From an uncultured Lachnospiraceae bacterium (lineage in GTDB: Bacteria; Bacillota; Clostridia; Lachnospirales; Lachnospiraceae): a stretch of DNA of 64,000 nucleotides. Shown piece by piece: positions 26,542 to 35,227 of the stretch; within the stretch, counting starts at the first letter, position 1, and the number at the start of each line of letters is the position of its first letter. Location of the stretch: positions 65,677 through 129,676 of the forward strand of contig CAJUSK010000028.1 of NCBI GenBank assembly GCA_910589075.1, given 5' to 3'. A model generated the notes under the pieces. The model saw only the letters and a program-made list of their open reading frames with translations, did not search any database and was not told where the DNA came from. The position numbers were made by a program, and so were the translations under genes.

Positions 26542-27775
26542 ACTCAGGCGGATTACCATATTCTGTACAGTGATCATGCTGATTCTGGTATCGGGAACTG
26601 CGGCGGGCATTTATTTCCTGCAAAAGCAGGGCTATCGGCCTGCTTCTGCGGCAAAAGGGACAAATGGAGCCAATGGAGCAAAAGCGGCGGATCCGGAAGA
26701 AGCAGTGGATTATTCTGCGTTTCTTGGCGATGAGACATTTTTTGACCGTGACAAGTCAGATTATGAGAAATTGTTGGAACATACAGGGAAGAAACTGAAC
26801 CTCTTTGCCACTTCCGTGGAAAAAGATCTGCGTGTGCAGATATTGAACGAACTGGGTGAACTGGTAACGGGTGAAGAACTGTATATTACTTTGAACGGCG
26901 AAGAATATAAAGACCTGGATCAGGATGGCATTGTCTATATCGGTGATTTATCTCCGGGAGAATATGAGGTGGCTTTGAAAGCGCTGGAGGATTACAAGGT
27001 ACCTTCGACCCCGCTGTCCATCCATGTCAAAGAAAACGTGGAATATACACCCATTGATGATATTTCTCTGCTGATTAAGACAGAGGATGATATTGATGCG
27101 GAAAAAGAGGATACAAAGAAGGGGGATGCGGATTCAGACAAGACAGAGCTGACAGACATTCAACGGACCGAGGGGAATCAGAGTTTCGGCATTGACGTAT
27201 CCAAATGGAATAAGGAAATTGACTGGGAAGCGGTGAAAGCAGCAGGTGTGGATTTTGCCATTATCCGTTGTGGATACAGAGGTTCCGTAACGGGTACGCT
27301 GGTGGAGGATCCCTACTTTTACCAAAACGTACAGGGCGCCAGGGCCGCAGGCGTGAAGGTAGGACTATACTTTTTCACCCAGGCGGTGAATGCGGTGGAG
27401 GCAGTGGAAGAGGCCAGTATGGTACTGTGCCTGAATAACGGCCTGCCGCTGGATTATCCGATTTTTATTGATACGGAAGGCGCAGGCGGAAACGGACGGG
27501 CGGACGGACTGGACGTGAATACCCGGACAGAAGTCTGCGAAGCGTTCTGTCAAACCATTGAAAGCGCAGGATACCAGGGAGGTATTTACGCTTCCAGAAA
27601 CTGGTATTATAATAAACTGGATATGACAAAACTGGATTCCAATGTTATCTGGCTGGCAGAGTACAGAGAGTATCCTCAGTATGAGGGAAAATATCAGTTG
27701 TGGCAGTATACATCCAGTGGTTCCATAGACGGAATCGAAGGGCGGGTAGACTTCAATATCAGCTATTTGCCTTAA
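26531..27775 (+). CDS. Membrane-anchored GH25 lysozyme, shorter paralogue
   Basis: The 414-residue protein has a short cytoplasmic start, one helix (about residues 8-30), a low-complexity Ala/Gly/Asn linker, a SpaA-like module (about 95-180) and a GH25 domain (about 215-412). Blocks are FGIDVSKWNKEIDW, IIRCGYRGS, YFFTQAVNAVEAVEEASM and YPIFIDTEGAGG. The module order and wording match the larger enzyme at 21341 without its Big2 and choline-binding repeats, so the two are paralogues. It is wedged between rfbA and rfbC. It may cut peptidoglycan near the site where the polymer is attached. Confidence 0.92.
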   Translation: MDSKLRRITIFCTVIMLILVSGTAAGIYFLQKQGYRPASAAKGTNGANGAKAADPEEAVDYSAFLGDETFFDRDKSDYEKLLEHTGKKLNLFATSVEKDLRVQILNELGELVTGEELYITLNGEEYKDLDQDGIVYIGDLSPGEYEVALKALEDYKVPSTPLSIHVKENVEYTPIDDISLLIKTEDDIDAEKEDTKKGDADSDKTELTDIQRTEGNQSFGIDVSKWNKEIDWEAVKAAGVDFAIIRCGYRGSVTGTLVEDPYFYQNVQGARAAGVKVGLYFFTQAVNAVEAVEEASMVLCLNNGLPLDYPIFIDTEGAGGNGRADGLDVNTRTEVCEAFCQTIESAGYQGGIYASRNWYYNKLDMTKLDSNVIWLAEYREYPQYEGKYQLWQYTSSGSIDGIEGRVDFNISYLP

Positions 27776-27788
27776 AATAAACCTGTGA

Positions 27789-27813
27789 GGACAGCGCACC
27801 TGTTGCGTTGTCC
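27789..27813 (+). terminator. Hairpin after the second lysozyme gene
   Basis: GGACAGCGCA pairs with TGCGTTGTCC (10 pairs including one G-T) around CCTGT. No T tract follows, so termination is uncertain. Confidence 0.4.
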
Positions 27814-27935
27814 GTACATAGGCTTGGAATCCGATGGGCTGCAAAAGGCAATTACGGAATTGACTGCATGAGTCAAAGCTGAAGCATAAGAAAAATGCAG
27901 CCATACAGGCAGATTATCATAAGGAGCGAGGAGAT

Positions 27936-28499
27936 ATGGGAAAGATAACAGTAGAGACATGTGATATAGAAGGCCTTAAAATCATTACCCCCACAGTATT
28001 TGGTGATGAAAGAGGCTATTTTATGGAAACCTATAACTATAACGATTTCAAAGCGGCAGGCATTGACCAGGTGTTTGTACAGGATAACCAGTCTGCCTCC
28101 AGAAAAGGTGTGCTGCGGGGACTGCATTTTCAGATCCGTTATCCCCAGGATAAGCTGGTTCGGGTGGTAAGCGGCGAAGTATACGATGTGGCCGTGGATT
28201 TACGGGAAGGCTCAGAAACATTCGGTAAATGGTTCGGCGTACATCTTTCAGCAGAAAACAAAAAGCAGTTCTTTATACCTAAAAACTTTGCCCATGGTTT
28301 CCTGGTGCTTTCCGACTATGCGGAATTTGCTTACAAATGCACAGATTTTTATCATCCCAATGACGAAGGCGGCCTTCTCTGGAGCGATCCGGATCTTGCC
28401 GTTAACTGGCCCATACCGGAGGGCATGGAACTGATTATTTCTGACAAGGATCAAGTATGGCAGGGAATCAAAGCATTTACTGAAGGAAAAAGGATGTAA
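27936..28499 (+). CDS. rfbC: dTDP-4-dehydrorhamnose 3,5-epimerase
   Basis: The 187-residue cupin-fold enzyme has FGDERGYFMETYNY, then QDNQSASRKGVLRGLHFQ with the family His, VAVDLREGSETFGKW and FIPKNFAHGFLVLSD. It inverts C3 and C5 of the 4-keto sugar on the way to dTDP-L-rhamnose. AAGGAGCGAGG lies upstream. The stop overlaps the ABC permease start (TAATGA). The fourth pathway gene, rfbD (the reductase), is not present in the window. Confidence 0.96.
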   Translation: MGKITVETCDIEGLKIITPTVFGDERGYFMETYNYNDFKAAGIDQVFVQDNQSASRKGVLRGLHFQIRYPQDKLVRVVSGEVYDVAVDLREGSETFGKWFGVHLSAENKKQFFIPKNFAHGFLVLSDYAEFAYKCTDFYHPNDEGGLLWSDPDLAVNWPIPEGMELIISDKDQVWQGIKAFTEGKRM

Positions 28500-29494
28500 T
28501 GAAAAAACGGAAACTGTCCAAGAAAGCGAATATTATATTGGTTTCCATTGTTGCGCTGGCGTTGTTGACTGTCATTCTTCTGCATCGGAATCCCTTTGCG
28601 ATTCCCCATGAAGAGACGGTCAAGAAATGCGTTGCAGGGGCAATTATTGTGATCAGCGTAATTCTGTATGGCGTATTGTATGATAAGATTATCGTATTGC
28701 CGTCGGAATTATATCAGAACCGCCGACTGATCTGGAAACTGGCCAAAAATGATTTTAAAACAAGGTTTGCCGGTTCCTATCTGGGGATTGTCTGGGCATT
28801 TGTACAGCCGGTGGTCACCATACTTGTTTACTGGATCGTATTTGAAAAAGGGCTGAATGCGAAGGCCGAGATGCTGGCTGACGGCACCGAGGCCCCCTAT
28901 GTGCTTTGGCTGACAGCGGGGCTGGTTCCCTGGTTTTACTTTTCCGAAGCCCTCAGCAACGGGACCACCGCATTGCTGGAATACAACTACCTTGTGAAAA
29001 AGGTCGTATTTAAAATCAGCATTCTGCCGATTATCAAGATCATCGCGGCAACATTTATCCACGGTTTTTTTGTGTTATTTATGCTGCTGTTATATATGGC
29101 CCATGGGTTTTTCCCGGATGCCTATACGCTGCAGCTTCTGTATTACAGCTTTTGCCTGTTTATATTTGTGCTGGGGATTTCCTATGCGACCTGCGCTGTT
29201 GTCATATTTTTCCGGGACCTCACCCATATGATTGCCATTGTTCTACAAGTGGGCATGTGGGCGACCCCCATACTATGGGCGCTGGACAGAGTCCCCCAGC
29301 AATACCAGATACTGTTTAAACTCAACCCCATGTTTTACATCGTCAACGGCTACCGTAGCGCCATGCTGGAAAAGACCTGGTTCTGGGAGGACTTTTATTC
29401 CACCATGTTTTTCTGGATTATAACAGCTGTTATTTTCGGAATCGGAGCCCTAATCTTCAAACGCCTCAAGATACACTTTGCGGATATGCTATGA
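28499..29494 (+). CDS. ABC-2 polysaccharide export permease (Wzm/TagG-like)
   Basis: The 331-residue protein has two extra N-terminal helices (about residues 10-30 and 43-62), then an amphipathic interface region ENRRLIWKLAKNDFKTRFAGS-like at about 70-95, the hallmark SYLGIVWAFVQPVVTILVYW, and further helices to the C-terminus. Family members form the channel that pushes lipid-linked polymers across the membrane. The N-terminal extension is unusual against the about 260-residue standard permease. Its ATPase partner is 381 bases downstream, a large gap for such a pair. Confidence 0.93.
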   Translation: MKKRKLSKKANIILVSIVALALLTVILLHRNPFAIPHEETVKKCVAGAIIVISVILYGVLYDKIIVLPSELYQNRRLIWKLAKNDFKTRFAGSYLGIVWAFVQPVVTILVYWIVFEKGLNAKAEMLADGTEAPYVLWLTAGLVPWFYFSEALSNGTTALLEYNYLVKKVVFKISILPIIKIIAATFIHGFFVLFMLLLYMAHGFFPDAYTLQLLYYSFCLFIFVLGISYATCAVVIFFRDLTHMIAIVLQVGMWATPILWALDRVPQQYQILFKLNPMFYIVNGYRSAMLEKTWFWEDFYSTMFFWIITAVIFGIGALIFKRLKIHFADML

Positions 29495-29875
29495 GCGCTG
29501 CAAATTCATAAAAACAGGTCAGCCCCGTGCCTGCACGGGAGCGGACATGCTTTTATGAATTTATGGTGCGAATGCCGCGAGCGAGATGAAGCGAAGCGGA
29601 ATCGAGCTGCGGCATTCGCGCAGCGCGGCGTAAAGGAAGCCAACACCCAAAAAACCGGGCGCAAGCCACAGACTTCGCAGCGATTTCGCAGCGATGCGGC
29701 GCAAAGGAAGTCACTCCTTCCTACCCACCGCGCCCGGGCGCAGCCCCCTGCAACCACGCGGCGTAAAGGAAGCCCCCCCAAAAAAAACGCCCCACCCCGC
29801 AAGCCCCCACAACCACGCAACATAAAGGGCAACTCACACCCCTCCCCAAAAGAACCAAACAGAAAAGGAGCCTAA
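29495..29875. repeat. C-rich structured spacer with inverted and quasi-tandem repeats
   Basis: The spacer starts with nested stems: AAATTCATAAAA with TTTTATGAATTT (outer, about 29503-29563) around CCCGTGC/GCACGGG. A perfect 11-bp pair follows, GCGAATGCCGC (29568-29578) with GCGGCATTCGC (29609-29619). A motif close to GCGGCGTAAAGGAAGCC then recurs at 29625, 29696, 29758 and, in decayed form, 29817, spaced 59-71 nt. Base composition is strongly C-rich on the plus strand after 29640, unlike the neighbours. Open frames here (29555-29875 plus, 29506-29832 minus) are basic, low-complexity and probably not genes. An AGGAG site before 29876 serves the ATPase. Confidence 0.7.
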
Positions 29876-31222
29876 ATGGAGCAGAAAATCGCCATTTCCG
29901 TCAGGGATCTGAACAAAATATATAAACTGTATGACAAACCCATGGACAGGCTGAAAGAAGCGCTGGGGCTGTCCCGCAAAAAGCGGTACAAAGAGCATTA
30001 TGCCCTGCGGAATGTGAATATGGAAATTCACCAGGGTGAGACGGTAGGGATTATCGGCACAAATGGCTCCGGCAAATCCACCATTTTAAAAATTATCACC
30101 GGCGTTTTAAACCCCACTTCCGGCAGTGTGGAAGTGGACGGGCGGATTTCCGCACTTCTGGAGCTGGGCGCCGGATTTAATATGGAATATAACGGAATCG
30201 AAAATATTTATCTCAACGGCACCATGATCGGATTTTCCAGAGAGGAAATTGATGCAAAACTGGAAGGTATACTGGAATTTGCCGATATTGGGGATTATGT
30301 ATACCAACCGGTAAAAACCTATTCCAGCGGTATGTTTGTGCGGCTTGCCTTTGCGGTTGCCATCAATATTGATCCGGAAATCCTGATTGTGGATGAAGCC
30401 CTGTCCGTAGGCGACGTATTCTTCCAGGCAAAATGCTATCATAAATTCGAAGAGTTCAAGAACATGGGAAAGACAATCCTGTTTGTCAGCCATGACCTCA
30501 GCAGCGTAAGCAGATATTGCGACCGTGTGGTACTTTTGAATAAAGGTGAAAAACTGTCGGAAGGTTCCCCAAAAGAGATGATTGATATTTACAAACGGGT
30601 GCTGGTGGGACAGTATACCGTTCACGATGAAGCCGAGCACGGCGTCAATCTGTTGGAGGACGAGCAAGTCAGCAGTGCGGCCAGAAATGCCGGCAGCGGG
30701 GGTGAAAAAGCGGCGGAGAGCAAACATACGCAACAGCAGGGAACATGCGAAGAAGGCGCGCAGGAAAAATCCGTGGATACGCTGGATTATGGTACGAAAC
30801 AGGCGGTGATAACAGAGTATTATATGACGGATGAGTCTGGCGTTCACACCAATGCGGTCATGAAAGGAAGCCGGTTCTCCGTGCATATGAAAGCTGTGTT
30901 CCATGAGGATCTGCCTGCGCCGATTTTTGCATGTTCTATCAAGAATGCATTGGGTGTGGAGATAACGGGCACCAATTCCATGGTGGAGAAGACGTTTTTG
31001 GAGCCGGTGCATGCCGGTGCAGTAAAGGAAGCGGTATTTACCCAGAAGATGAACCTGCAGGGAGGAGAATATCTGATTTCCCTGGGATTGACCGGTTATG
31101 AAGGTGATCGGTTTGCCGTATACCACAGACTCTATGATGTGATGGATATTACGGTAATCTCTGATAAAAATACGGTCGGATACTATGATATGGAATCGGA
31201 AGTAACAGTAAAGGATGCGTAA
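29876..31222 (+). CDS. ABC export ATPase with C-terminal glycan-binding-like extension (Wzt-like)
   Basis: Residues 1-245 are the ATPase: Walker A GTNGSGKST, Q-loop region LELGAGFNMEYNGIENIYLN typical of Wzt/TagH, signature YSSGMFVRLAFA, Walker B ILIVDEALSVGD and the H-loop SHD. After a charged linker rich in Ala/Glu/Gln (about 260-300), residues about 310-445 form a beta-rich domain (FACSIKNALGVEITGTNS) like the Wzt carbohydrate-binding domain of ABC transporters that read the polymer's non-reducing end. A 448-residue length fits this class. Such transporters need a chain-end cap, for which the next gene is a candidate. Confidence 0.93.
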   Translation: MEQKIAISVRDLNKIYKLYDKPMDRLKEALGLSRKKRYKEHYALRNVNMEIHQGETVGIIGTNGSGKSTILKIITGVLNPTSGSVEVDGRISALLELGAGFNMEYNGIENIYLNGTMIGFSREEIDAKLEGILEFADIGDYVYQPVKTYSSGMFVRLAFAVAINIDPEILIVDEALSVGDVFFQAKCYHKFEEFKNMGKTILFVSHDLSSVSRYCDRVVLLNKGEKLSEGSPKEMIDIYKRVLVGQYTVHDEAEHGVNLLEDEQVSSAARNAGSGGEKAAESKHTQQQGTCEEGAQEKSVDTLDYGTKQAVITEYYMTDESGVHTNAVMKGSRFSVHMKAVFHEDLPAPIFACSIKNALGVEITGTNSMVEKTFLEPVHAGAVKEAVFTQKMNLQGGEYLISLGLTGYEGDRFAVYHRLYDVMDITVISDKNTVGYYDMESEVTVKDA

Positions 31223-31223
31223 T

Positions 31224-33266
31224 ATGACTGAGACAATGGGAAAGATTGTGATAGATGACACCTGTTATCCGGGAGAAGATCTCTATTGTGATGGCGCAGT
31301 AGAGGATGAGATACTGGAAATCGTTAAAACACAGCAGCCCGGTGCGTACGGGAGGGTGATAGAAGAGCGAAAAAGCTGGCCGATACTCTATCATCTCTCT
31401 CATTTGCGTGAAAATATCATAAGCTGGATTCCGGTGAAAAAGACAGACAAAGTATTGGAGGTCGGTTCCGGCTGCGGCGCGATTACCGGTGCGCTGGCGG
31501 AAATGGCGGGGAGTGTTACCTGCGTGGAACTGTCCAAAAAGAGGAGTCTGATCAATGCCCATCGCCATCCGTCCTGTGAGAATGTAACCATAAAGCTGGG
31601 CAATTTTCAGGAACTGGAACCAACCCTTGCCTGTGATTATGATTACATTTTTTTAATTGGTGTATTTGAGTATGCGCAGAGTTATATCGGGGGTAAAAAT
31701 CCCTATGAAACGTTTATGCAGATTATGAAAAAGCATCTGTCTCCTGGCGGACGGCTGGTGATTGCCATAGAAAGCCGGCTGGGACTGAAATACTGGGCAG
31801 GGTGCAGAGAAGACCACACAGGTGCTTTTTTTGATGGGATTGCAAACTACCCGGCAGGCGGCGGTGTGCGCACATTTACCAGAAAAGCGTTGGAAGACAT
31901 CGTAAGGGCCAGTGGGATAACGGAGTATTCCTTTTATTATCCCTATCCCGATTACAAGTTTATGACCTGTCTGTATTCGGACAGGCGACTGCCAAAAGTG
32001 GGAGAACTGACAGATAATATACGGAACTTTGACAGATCCAGGCTGTATCTGTTTGATGAAAAACACGCCTTTGACAGTCTTATCAGGGAAGGGCTGTTCC
32101 CCTGGTTTTCCAATTCCTATGTGTTGATCACCGGCCCCGAGCTGCCTGTGGTATATGCCAGATTTTCCAATGACCGTGCGCCTAAGTATTCCATCCGGAC
32201 AGAAATCCGGGAGACGGAGAGCGGGATGGAAGTGCGCAAGATACCCATGGATAAAGAAGCCTTCGAACATGTAAAAAAATTGCCGGAAAGCTGCCGTAAG
32301 CTGGAAGAAGCCTATGCAGGGAGCGGGTTGAAAATCAACGCGTGCCATATGGACGGCCAGGAAGCGGTGTTTGAATATTTACAGGGGCATACCCTGGAGG
32401 AACGATTGGATGATTGTCTGGAGCGGGAAGACAGGGAAGGATTCCGGGCTTTGTTTGATGCATATCGCAGACTGGTGGAATATCCCCGTCAGACGGATGT
32501 ATCTAATTATGATCTGATTTTTTCCAATCTGATTATTACCGGCCAGGAGTGGAATTTGATTGATTATGAATGGTGCAGGGAAGCGTCTGCCAGAGAGATT
32601 GTGGCCAGGGCACTGTACTGTTATGCCCTGGGGTCGAAAAAGCGGAAACAGATCTGTGTGGAGTTAATGGATGAACTGGGATATGATGAGATCCGGTTCA
32701 ATAAGACTGAGGTAAAGGAACGGGAATTTCAGAAATTTACCACAGGAAAACGAAAATCCATGACGGAAATCAGAAAGGATCTGAACCATCCACTGGTTCC
32801 TGTGGAACCTTTGTGCGGGGATTATGTAAGGGCACAGGAGCGGAACCGGATACAGATATATGAGGATATGGGTGAAGGATTTCTGGAGGAGACATCCTTT
32901 TTCATGCTGGAAGGCTATCGTGAAAATGAACCGCTGCGGTTGGAGATTCCGGACAAACCGGGACGCAGGGCCCTCCGCCTTGACCCGGCCCTGGATTTTT
33001 GCATGGTGAGAGTGGCATCCCTTCTGATAGACGGAAAACCATATGCCCTGAATGATAAGCATATCGAATGCAATGGCAGGCTGCTTTCGGGAGATACCAT
33101 TGTATTTGCCACCGATGATCCCGGTATGACCATCCTTTTGCCCGGCGGTGTTGAGATGGAACTGGAAATTATCCGTATTACAAGAGAAATGGCTGAAAGC
33201 ATCGGTTGTAAGCAAAACGGGGAAAAGCACAGGAAGCAAAAAGGATTGGCATGGTTCGGAAAATAA
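31224..33266 (+). CDS. Methyltransferase-kinase-like fusion, possible WbdD-type chain terminator
   Basis: ATG 31224 has AAAGG 9 bases upstream. The 680-residue protein starts with a class I SAM methyltransferase (about residues 40-240: LEVGSGCGAITGALAEM, then CVELSKKRS and GVFEYAQSY). Residues about 290-480 read like an aminoglycoside-phosphotransferase/kinase fold: MEVRKIPM with a lysine at 339, the hinge-like FEYLQGHTLEERL, YDLIFSNLII with Asp430 and Asn435, and WNLIDYEW with Asp447. A beta-rich tail (about 560-680) follows. This order matches E. coli WbdD, which caps O9a polymer by phosphorylation and methylation. The gene follows the Wzt-like ATPase directly. Confidence 0.7.
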   Translation: MTETMGKIVIDDTCYPGEDLYCDGAVEDEILEIVKTQQPGAYGRVIEERKSWPILYHLSHLRENIISWIPVKKTDKVLEVGSGCGAITGALAEMAGSVTCVELSKKRSLINAHRHPSCENVTIKLGNFQELEPTLACDYDYIFLIGVFEYAQSYIGGKNPYETFMQIMKKHLSPGGRLVIAIESRLGLKYWAGCREDHTGAFFDGIANYPAGGGVRTFTRKALEDIVRASGITEYSFYYPYPDYKFMTCLYSDRRLPKVGELTDNIRNFDRSRLYLFDEKHAFDSLIREGLFPWFSNSYVLITGPELPVVYARFSNDRAPKYSIRTEIRETESGMEVRKIPMDKEAFEHVKKLPESCRKLEEAYAGSGLKINACHMDGQEAVFEYLQGHTLEERLDDCLEREDREGFRALFDAYRRLVEYPRQTDVSNYDLIFSNLIITGQEWNLIDYEWCREASAREIVARALYCYALGSKKRKQICVELMDELGYDEIRFNKTEVKEREFQKFTTGKRKSMTEIRKDLNHPLVPVEPLCGDYVRAQERNRIQIYEDMGEGFLEETSFFMLEGYRENEPLRLEIPDKPGRRALRLDPALDFCMVRVASLLIDGKPYALNDKHIECNGRLLSGDTIVFATDDPGMTILLPGGVEMELEIIRITREMAESIGCKQNGEKHRKQKGLAWFGK

Positions 33267-35227
33267 AGAAAAAGATTCAGCAAAAATTAAATAACATATG
33301 TTATAAAAAATATCTCAAGGAAAGAATACGACAGGAAGATGCCTATAGGCAGTGGTATCTGCGCAATGAAAACTGGAAACGGGCAAAGTATCCTGAGCCG
33401 GATCCGGAGATTGTCCTGTTTGCGGACCGCCGCGGCGTTGTGGAGGAACAGGCGGCGGGACTGGTGACGGCCTTTTTCCGGGAGCATCCGTGGGTCAGGA
33501 TTGCCTATGGGGATGAAGACTGCGTGGACCGGGAGGGCAGACGGTATGCTCCCTGGTTTAAACCGGACTGGTCGCCGGATACATTGGAAAGTTTTTCTTA
33601 TTTCGGGCATTTTTTTGCGGTACACAGAAGTCTGCTGGAGGAGCTGGATCCGGATGTGTGGCAGCCCTGTCTTGACGACTGTGATGCAGAGGCATGTCAT
33701 AGGCTGTTGCTGGCGCTGACAAAAAAGGTGACAGATACGGCATGGATTCCGGCAAACGGAGAGAAGAAAGCCATTGCTTCTATTGATAAGGTGCTGATTC
33801 ACATGAAGCGGGAGCGTCTGGATGAAACGGAAGAAGCCATAGAGGATCAGGGGCCGGCAGAAGGGGCGCGGATGCCTGCGGCGCCCTGCGGCGCTGTGGT
33901 ATCTGCAGTGATTCCTTCCAAAGACAATCCGGGCGTGCTGGAAGTGTGCATTTCCGGTCTGCGTGAGAAAACCGCTCTTTCTGTGCCGGTTCCCGGCGGG
34001 GATGCGGGCGGCGTTTGGTCCGGAGCGGACAGTGAGGACCTCAGACTGGAAATCATAGTGGTGGATAATGGAAGCAGCCCGGAGAACCGGGCTATCATAG
34101 AAGAGATGGCCCGTCGGTATGACTTTCAGTATCTGTATGAGCCGATGCCATTTAATTTTTCCAGGATGTGTAATCTGGGTGCAGAGCGGGCAGCGGGCAG
34201 TTTTTTACTGCTGCTCAACGATGATATGGAAATCATCGAACCTCTGTGGCTGTTGCGGCTGCTGGAAAGAGCGCGCCTTCCCCATGCGGGGGCGGTGGGA
34301 GCCAAGCTGCTCTATCCGGACAGCGATCTGATCCAGCATGTGGGGATTACCAATCTGAAGGTGGGGCCTGCCCACAAACTGCTCAAGATGCATGACGAAA
34401 AATCTTATTATCATGGTCAGAACAGGCATATGTATGATATGATAGGAGTAACGGCGGCTTGTCTTCTGGTGGAAATGCGGAAATATGAGGAAGCAGGCGG
34501 GCTGTATGAGGGAATGGCCGTTGCCTATAATGACGTGGATCTTTGTTTTGCCCTGTATGAATTGGGGTATTATAATATATTGAGAAACGATGTGGTGTTG
34601 TTCCATCATGAATCTCTGAGCCGGGGGGATGATAATCTGTCCGATGAAAAATGGGTACGGCTGTTACAGGAAAAAGAAATCCTGTATGAGCGGCATCCTT
34701 CCCTGCGGGGATACGATCCCTTTTACAGCAGGAATCTGGCGGGGATTTCCAATATCTACAATGCTGACTTCATGTATGAGTTTGAAATGGGAAATTGCTA
34801 TGTGAAGGTGAAGCCCTGGAAAAATCCGGAACCGTTGCAATGGAAAAACGAGTGCCTGATTGTAAATCTGGAACATGGCCGGTTGGAAAGAAAGCTGGAA
34901 CTGACAGACCGGGACGAAGTGTACTGGATCGAAGGCTGGTCCTATGTGCTGGGAATGGATAACTGCCGTTACCGGCGCAGCATCCTGTTGCAGGGTGAAA
35001 AAGGCGGTATCTATGAGGCCGAGGTGATGAGCCGGTATCGCAAGGATGTGACGGCGGTTCTGCCCGGCCAGGTAAATGTGGATCTGGCAGGTTTTGTATG
35101 CAGGATACCTGCCGGCGCTCTGCCGGCGGATACGTATACCATTTCCATGCTGGCAAAAGACCAGTGCTCCAATCAAAAGCTGTATCGGAAGACAGACAGG
35201 AGTTTTACGCTCCGGGAGAAGGTATGA
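33251..35227 (+). CDS. GT2 rhamnan-type glycosyltransferase with truncated first domain
   Basis: The 658-residue protein overlaps the previous gene by 16 bases. Its second GT2 domain (about residues 215-480) is complete: VSAVIPSKDNPGVLE, IIVVDNGSSPENR, LLLLNDDMEII and YNDVDLCFALYELGY. The first 190 residues contain only the second half of a GT2 domain (YGDEDCVDREGRRYAPWFKPD...GHFFAVHRSL), lacking the donor-binding start seen in the homologous 35224 gene. A beta-rich C-terminal region (about 500-655) might bind sugar. Probably one active site, adding rhamnose or another sugar to the polymer. Confidence 0.88.
   Translation: MVRKIKKKIQQKLNNICYKKYLKERIRQEDAYRQWYLRNENWKRAKYPEPDPEIVLFADRRGVVEEQAAGLVTAFFREHPWVRIAYGDEDCVDREGRRYAPWFKPDWSPDTLESFSYFGHFFAVHRSLLEELDPDVWQPCLDDCDAEACHRLLLALTKKVTDTAWIPANGEKKAIASIDKVLIHMKRERLDETEEAIEDQGPAEGARMPAAPCGAVVSAVIPSKDNPGVLEVCISGLREKTALSVPVPGGDAGGVWSGADSEDLRLEIIVVDNGSSPENRAIIEEMARRYDFQYLYEPMPFNFSRMCNLGAERAAGSFLLLLNDDMEIIEPLWLLRLLERARLPHAGAVGAKLLYPDSDLIQHVGITNLKVGPAHKLLKMHDEKSYYHGQNRHMYDMIGVTAACLLVEMRKYEEAGGLYEGMAVAYNDVDLCFALYELGYYNILRNDVVLFHHESLSRGDDNLSDEKWVRLLQEKEILYERHPSLRGYDPFYSRNLAGISNIYNADFMYEFEMGNCYVKVKPWKNPEPLQWKNECLIVNLEHGRLERKLELTDRDEVYWIEGWSYVLGMDNCRYRRSILLQGEKGGIYEAEVMSRYRKDVTAVLPGQVNVDLAGFVCRIPAGALPADTYTISMLAKDQCSNQKLYRKTDRSFTLREKV

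Noticed and set aside
29506..29832. 108-codon minus-strand ORF
   Set aside because: Covers the same repeated hairpins and has no site or homology I recognise.
29555..29875. 106-codon plus-strand ORF ending right before the Wzt-like gene
   Set aside because: Basic low-complexity product, no ribosome-binding site, made of the repeat motifs; most likely not translated.
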